A stretch of 64,000 bases of DNA from Edaphochlamys debaryana (taxonomy: Eukaryota; Chlorophyta; Chlorophyceae; Chlamydomonadales): contig JAEHOE010000003.1 in NCBI GenBank assembly GCA_016858145.1, positions 1,798,001 through 1,862,000 on the forward strand, given 5' to 3'. A program made the translations under genes and the position numbers. Position 1 is the stretch's first letter. Each line of letters starts with the position of its first letter. Below the pieces are notes generated by a model, which saw nothing but the letters and a program-made list of their open reading frames with translations, had not been told where the DNA came from and searched no databases. Positions 59,601-64,000 of this stretch are shown here, one piece after another.

Positions 59601-62149
59601 GGTTTGATGGTGGGCACGGTTGGCAGCAGGGTGTGGCGGCCGCCAGCGTCGCACAGCGCTGTACGTGCGGCTTGTGTGTGGGCTTGGCGCCGCCCTGCGG
59701 TGGGGCGTGGTGCTTGGACGCCCTGCACCGTTGGGCATTGGGTCCCCGCTCGGCTGCAGCTCCGCTTGCGTCTGGCCCCAGCAGCAGCGCGCCCCGCTAC
59801 CCGCACCGAGCCTCTCCTGACCCCGACCCACCCACGCCCACTCCCACCCCCACTCCCACCCGCCCTGCAGGCGAACGGCGGTCTCAGTCGCGCGGATCGC
59901 GCCGCTACGTACGAGGCGGTGCTGGACTTCATCCTCTCCACCCTCATCACGCCCCGCACCGTCTCGGCCATCCTCCACGCCGCCAAGAAGCTGGTGTCTG
60001 CCTCCGTGACCGGCAGCGCCGCCGCCAACGCCGCCGGCACTGGCACGCCCGAGCTGCCGCCGGGCGACTCGGACTCCCAGCACGGCCTGGCGCTCCTCAG
60101 CACGGCCCTGCGAGCGGTGGAGACGTGCCTGCAGGTGCGCGGAGGAGGGCGGAGGCGTGAGGAAAGGGATGGGGTCGCAACCGCTGCCCGACTGCAGACC
60201 GTATCGTCGGCAGCTTGGCACCCGCGACTGCACCTTGGTCCCTGCACTGTGCTCGCGCGTTAGCGCCGTGTAGCGCACATGCAGCTACACGGAGCGGCAT
60301 CACCGGGCTCCCGGCCGCCACCGGCACCCATTTCTGAGGGAACCCAGCGCTGTGTCTCCGCAGCCGTGACTTCAGTACACGACTTTGCAAGCTGCACTGG
60401 GCGTGACACGTGTTTGCCCTGCCCCCCCGTCTGCAGGCCGCCGTGTACCTGACCAGCCCCGCAGCGCTGGAGCAGCAGGCGAGCGGCGCAATCGCCGCGG
60501 GGCGGCTGGGCCTGCTGCCGCCCGCACACACCATCTTGCCCGTGCCCGCCGGGGTCACGCTCACGCTCCCTGCGACAGGGGCCACGACCTCTGTCACCGC
60601 GGACCCAACCGCTGGACCCCCCATGCCCGTCCTGGCCGGCGCCGCATCGGCGCTGGCGCCGGCTGACGGCGGCGTGGACCTCTTGGCACCGGCGTCGGCG
60701 TCCGGGTTCCCGGCGGCAGCGGCGGCTGGGGCTGGGGCAGGAGCTCCGGCGCCGGGCGCAGGCGGGGCGAGCAGCCCTGGTGCCGACAGTGCCGCGCTGG
60801 TTTCCGACCACCCAATGACGCCGCCGCTGGTGGCAGTGGGCACCCTGGGCGCCCCGGGCCCGTCGCCGCGCCCCGGCGTGGCGTCGCTGGCGCCGTCGCT
60901 GCTCGCCGGCGGGCCGCTGACGCTGGGCGCTCCGGGGCTGGTGTTCCCCTCGGCTTCGAGGGGCCTGGCGGACGGCGCGCCGGCGCCGTCGGCGTTCGCG
61001 AGCCACTGGTCGGCGCACCTGCACACGCTCATCGCTCAGCTGCAGTGGGATATTGGCGTCCAGCGGCACCGCCGGCGGCGGGCGCACGCCGCCGCGGCGG
61101 CGGCGCGCAGCGCGGCCGCGGCGGCGGCGGTTGTCGCCGCCACCAACCCTACCACCGCGGCCCCTGCCGCCGGCACTGCTGCTGCCGCCGGAACCGCCCC
61201 GGCGGCGATCCCGGCGACCGTGACGCTTGTGGAGGCGGCGGCGCCGCCAGCGGGGCAGCCCGGGGGCCCGCGCCTGACGTCCAGCGGCGCCGGCGACGCG
61301 GGCTCGGGGTCAGACCCGGCGGCGGCGGACCTCGTGCGGGCGCTCAGCTCCCGCCGCGGGGACGCAGTGCAGGACGTGGTTACCTCCCAGACGGGTGTCG
61401 CCGTGCCCGCCTTGTCGACCCTCCAGTCGGGAAGTGACTCGGGCGTGTCGACGCCAGTGGCGGGGGCCGCGGCAGCGGCGGCGGCAGCGGCTGGCGCGGG
61501 CGCCGAGGCGGCGGGCGAGCTGGGAGCCGCGGCGGCAGCGGCGGCGGCTTCGTCGCCGGCGGCACCGGCGGACGGCGCAGCGCCCATCGGCACCGAGGAG
61601 ATTATTCCTCTCGTGTCCGGCCTGGGCCCGCCGTCCCGGTCCATCACTCTGGCCAGCCCGGCGGCCGCTCCGGCGGCCGTGCCGGCGGAGGCATCCCTCG
61701 CTGCTGCCGCTGCCGCCGCCACGCCCTCCGCCAAGCGGCCTGCCACCACGCCCGGCACGAAGGACCGCGGCAAGGACCGCGAGGGCGGCGCCGGCGGCGA
61801 CGGGGGTCTGGACGGACAGGACGACTCTCCGGCGGCGTCGGAAAGCGGATCGGACTGGTCGGACGATGACCGGAACGTGTGCAGCATCTGCATGGACATG
61901 CCGGTTGCCGTACTCGTGGCGGGCTGCCAGCACGGGCTGTGCGTGCAGTGCGCGTTCCAGCTGTGCGTCAAGGGCCGCGAGCTGCCGTCGTGCCCCTTCT
62001 GCCGCCAGAAGATCGGTGGCTTCGAGGCGAAGGAGCTTGTGGTTGCACCGGCCGCGGGCGCTGGTGCAACCAAGCCCTCGACCTCGATGGGGGCCTCGCC
62101 GGCGGCGGTAGCGCCCGCCGGCGGCGCGGCGACTGGCGCGGCGGTATGA
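56678..62149 (+). CDS. XB3/XBAT-type ankyrin-repeat RING E3 ubiquitin ligase
   Basis: Ten exons: 56678-56770, 56849-56924, 56996-57134, 57402-57558, 57664-57796, 58070-58227, 58508-58700, 58947-59548, 59871-60134 and 60437-62149; phases agree; 1175 aa. The start MGQALGVQGCGSK is like that of rice XB3 (MGQ..., a myristoylation site), which supports ATG 56678. Residues about 12-316 hold ankyrin repeats (HPDCVEYLVTNGGDPLLTDE, SALHIAALTGNI-like units) and then MLHLL-type and QKLKLMFNLEL helices. A C3HC4 RING follows at C1087, C1090, C1102, H1104, C1107, C1110, C1124 and C1127. XB3 proteins ubiquitinate partners bound by the ankyrins and act in plant immunity and hormone responses. Plant members have about 450-520 aa; here Gln- and Ala-rich linkers of about 700 residues part ankyrins and RING. 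Confidence 0.9.
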
Positions 62150-62956
62150 CCGGTTGTGCGTGTTGTGGGGCGTTGAGAGGCGTCCAGAGGAAGCGTCAGA
62201 GCGGAACGTGAGTCGGCACTGACTACGGTACTGCGCAAAGAGGCTCGACTGAAAAGCAGGTGGCTGCGGAGAGACGGACGGCGGACGATGGCGCTGCATG
62301 CCCGGGCAATTGCAAGCAGACGTGCTTGTTAGGAGGTCAAGAGTACGGAGGTCGTTACTGAAATTGTGACGGTTACCTCGGATTGTGCGTGTCATGGAAC
62401 TTAGTAGGCAACATTCGGGTCGGGGGTTGCTGTAGCCTCAGAGGAGACGCTCCCGGCAATCGCTCTCGAGGCCAAAGCAAGGCATCAATGGGGCATGGTT
62501 CTTCTTGTGCGGCTGGTTACGTAGACAACGATAAGACATGTTTGAGAGATGGCAATGGAGCAATTGTCATGCAGTTGGTTTCGTGGCCCTGTGTGGCCGC
62601 CGCGCCTGCTAGGTGGCGCCTGTGCGATGTGACGTTCTCAGTTACGCGAACAAGTGAACACGGGGGTCTCGGTCCTGCCGGTATTGTGGAACCGCCAGGC
62701 CAAAGCGTGTGATGCAGGGGTGCAGGCCTTTGAGAGTGGAACACTGCATGGCCCTCCTCTCATGCTGAAACCTGTCGGGGGGTGCAACTTCGGCCAACTG
62801 CCTGGCTGCTGAGTTAAGAGGACTTCAACGAAGCGAAGCGCTGGGTTGTGGCTGCTGTTGGGTGCGTGCTGTGCCCCGATTGCTGTGTTGAGAGACGACA
62901 GCACTGTGGGGTGCCCACCAAGACTTCCCGCCCGACGTGTGGTGGCGGTCGGACTC

Positions 62957-62961
62957 TGTAA
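62957..62961 (+). terminator. TGTAA poly(A) motif, probably of the E3 ligase gene
   Basis: It lies about 810 nt after the stop at 62149 and is the first on this strand. Assignment by position. Confidence 0.35.
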
Positions 62962-63564
62962 TCTAGCAGGTGTGTACCGGTACTCTTGTGCAGCGACACG
63001 GCGGAGGGGCGGACTGACTCGGCTTATGCAGCGCCGGGATGTTCGAGGATCCCCAACAGGTAGAGCGGCCCCGTGGGCTGGCTGGCCGGCCCGAGGGGTT
63101 CAAGGGACGAAGCCACGAAGGCAGTGGGCGTGGATTGGGAACCCAGTACCCCAGTGGCAGTTACTAAGCCCGGTTCGGGCTCAGCAAGCGGGCAACCTGA
63201 GTGGTGTCCCCTGCGCCCCTGCCTTCACTGGAGCCCCACGCCCAGCCCACGCCCCCAGCCACCCCCAGACGCCCCCAGCTGCCGCTCCTTTCTGTTCCGT
63301 CGTCGCACAACTGGTGCCCTTGAGTGGGCCCTGATAGTACGCGCAGGGCTTGTTGCGTAAGGGGCCGCGCGGTGTGCGGAAGCCCTTCGGGGTTTGGGAA
63401 TTCGGGACGGCTGCAGGTCATCCATTGGCGGGCGTGGCAGGCCGCACGCCCTCGCGACTACAGACTGTGCTATCCGTTACAGCACCTGCACGCACACTCG
63501 CTGGTGCCGGGGGAGCCGGGGCTGTAGACACGGCGGGCGCGGCCTCATACAGGAGGTCGGATGC

Positions 63565-63978
63565 TGCCCAGCAATGGGCGGCATGGCAGGCCGCAAGTTC
63601 GCGCGGTGCGACAAGCCATGCTAGCCTTTGCAGTACCCGCACATACACACACGTGCAGGAGCCGGGGAGCGCAGGTTGCAGAGGCGGTGGGCGGCAGCGG
63701 CTGGCAGCGGGCGACACCCCCTGCACCCACCATCGCGCTACCGTCGCACCCCGCGGGATATGCAGCGGGGCCTGGTGGGAGGTGAGGCCCCTTTTACAAT
63801 CATACTTACCTGGCCCGTCATTCGAGGTGATCCAGCAGGCCTCGGTGATATCCTCGGACTTCGCCTTGCACTCAGCGAGGGCCTTGGGTAGTCGGCCCTT
63901 CGGGTGTCCGGCAGGGCTTAATTTTTGTGAGGCTGAGGATCGCGCACTGCGCGCCTCGGCTCCCAAAGTAATGAATGC
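63565..63978 (-). repeat. Dispersed repeat, copy 2 (inverted relative to copy 1)
   Basis: Reverse complement of 12796-13205. Here the short frame is open: SASQKLSPAGHPKGRLPKAL (first part) through EACWITSNDGP, ending right at a GTAAGTAT splice donor (63808-63815 on the minus strand). GRLPKAL is weakly like an AT-hook, but I would not assign a function. The copy may be an exon-bearing mobile element or a gene fragment spread through the genome. Confidence 0.75.
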
Positions 63979-64000
63979 TGCTTACCACATACCATATTCG

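Larger units (their letters stand above)
62150..64000. other. 3' flank of the E3 ligase gene and a dispersed repeat
   Basis: TGTAA at 62957-62961 may end the ligase transcript. From 63565 the dispersed repeat begins. No other gene is supported. Confidence 0.5.

Overview
The window looks like nuclear DNA of a chlamydomonadalean (volvocine) green alga. It is GC-rich, and its genes are split by many short introns with GTGAGT/GTGCGT-type donors. Long Ala, Gly and Pro runs interrupt the proteins, TGTAA motifs follow several stop codons, and the recognisable proteins are eukaryotic and plant/alga-like. I rebuilt exon structures by hand from open reading frames, splice sites and phase agreement. Exons and phases close for ten of the twelve genes. 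The 5' ends of the ZnT9-like transporter (runs off the window), the IRG-like GTPase and the WD40 gene stay open.

Layout from left to right: (1) 0.1-2.9 kb, + strand, 3' part of a ZnT9/SLC30A9-type cation diffusion facilitator. (2) 3-5.6 kb, no gene; a 27-bp palindrome and a roughly 188-bp tandem repeat array. (3) 5.6-10.7 kb (+) and 15.2-21.2 kb (-), two convergent paralogues of a large multi-pass membrane protein (1357 and 1258 aa). They carry a segment resembling the conserved C-terminal part of large plant SPL proteins, and they show blocks of near-identity inside otherwise diverged sequence. (4) 21.2-27.2 kb, a small hendecad-repeat protein gene (-) between two direct copies of a roughly 260-bp repeat, a hairpin and a cluster of AACTCTCG boxes. 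(5) 27.2-28.1 kb, an intronless (S)-ureidoglycine aminohydrolase (+). (6) 29.5-31.5 kb, an IRG-like GTPase (-), with a 5'-truncated LINE (+, 31.8-33.0 kb) against its 5' side. (7) 33.6-36.8 kb, a WD40 propeller protein (-). (8) 38.2-40.1 kb, a FAM210/DUF1279-like organelle membrane protein (-). It is divergent from (9) 40.5-50.7 kb, a 2569-aa protein (+) with an N-terminal winged-helix-like segment, a DCD domain and RD/RE-rich tracts. (10) 51.6-55.1 kb, a class II-like histone deacetylase with an organelle-type leader (+). (11) 56.7-62.1 kb, an XB3/XBAT-type ankyrin-RING E3 ligase (+). (12) 63.6-64.0 kb, an inverted second copy of a repeat also present at 12.8 kb.

The genes do not form one pathway, as expected for a nuclear region. 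The main links are positional: the convergent paralogue pair, the roughly 400-bp shared promoter between the FAM210-like and DCD genes, and the LINE beside the GTPase gene. The least understood part is the paralogue pair, which I could not assign to a named family.
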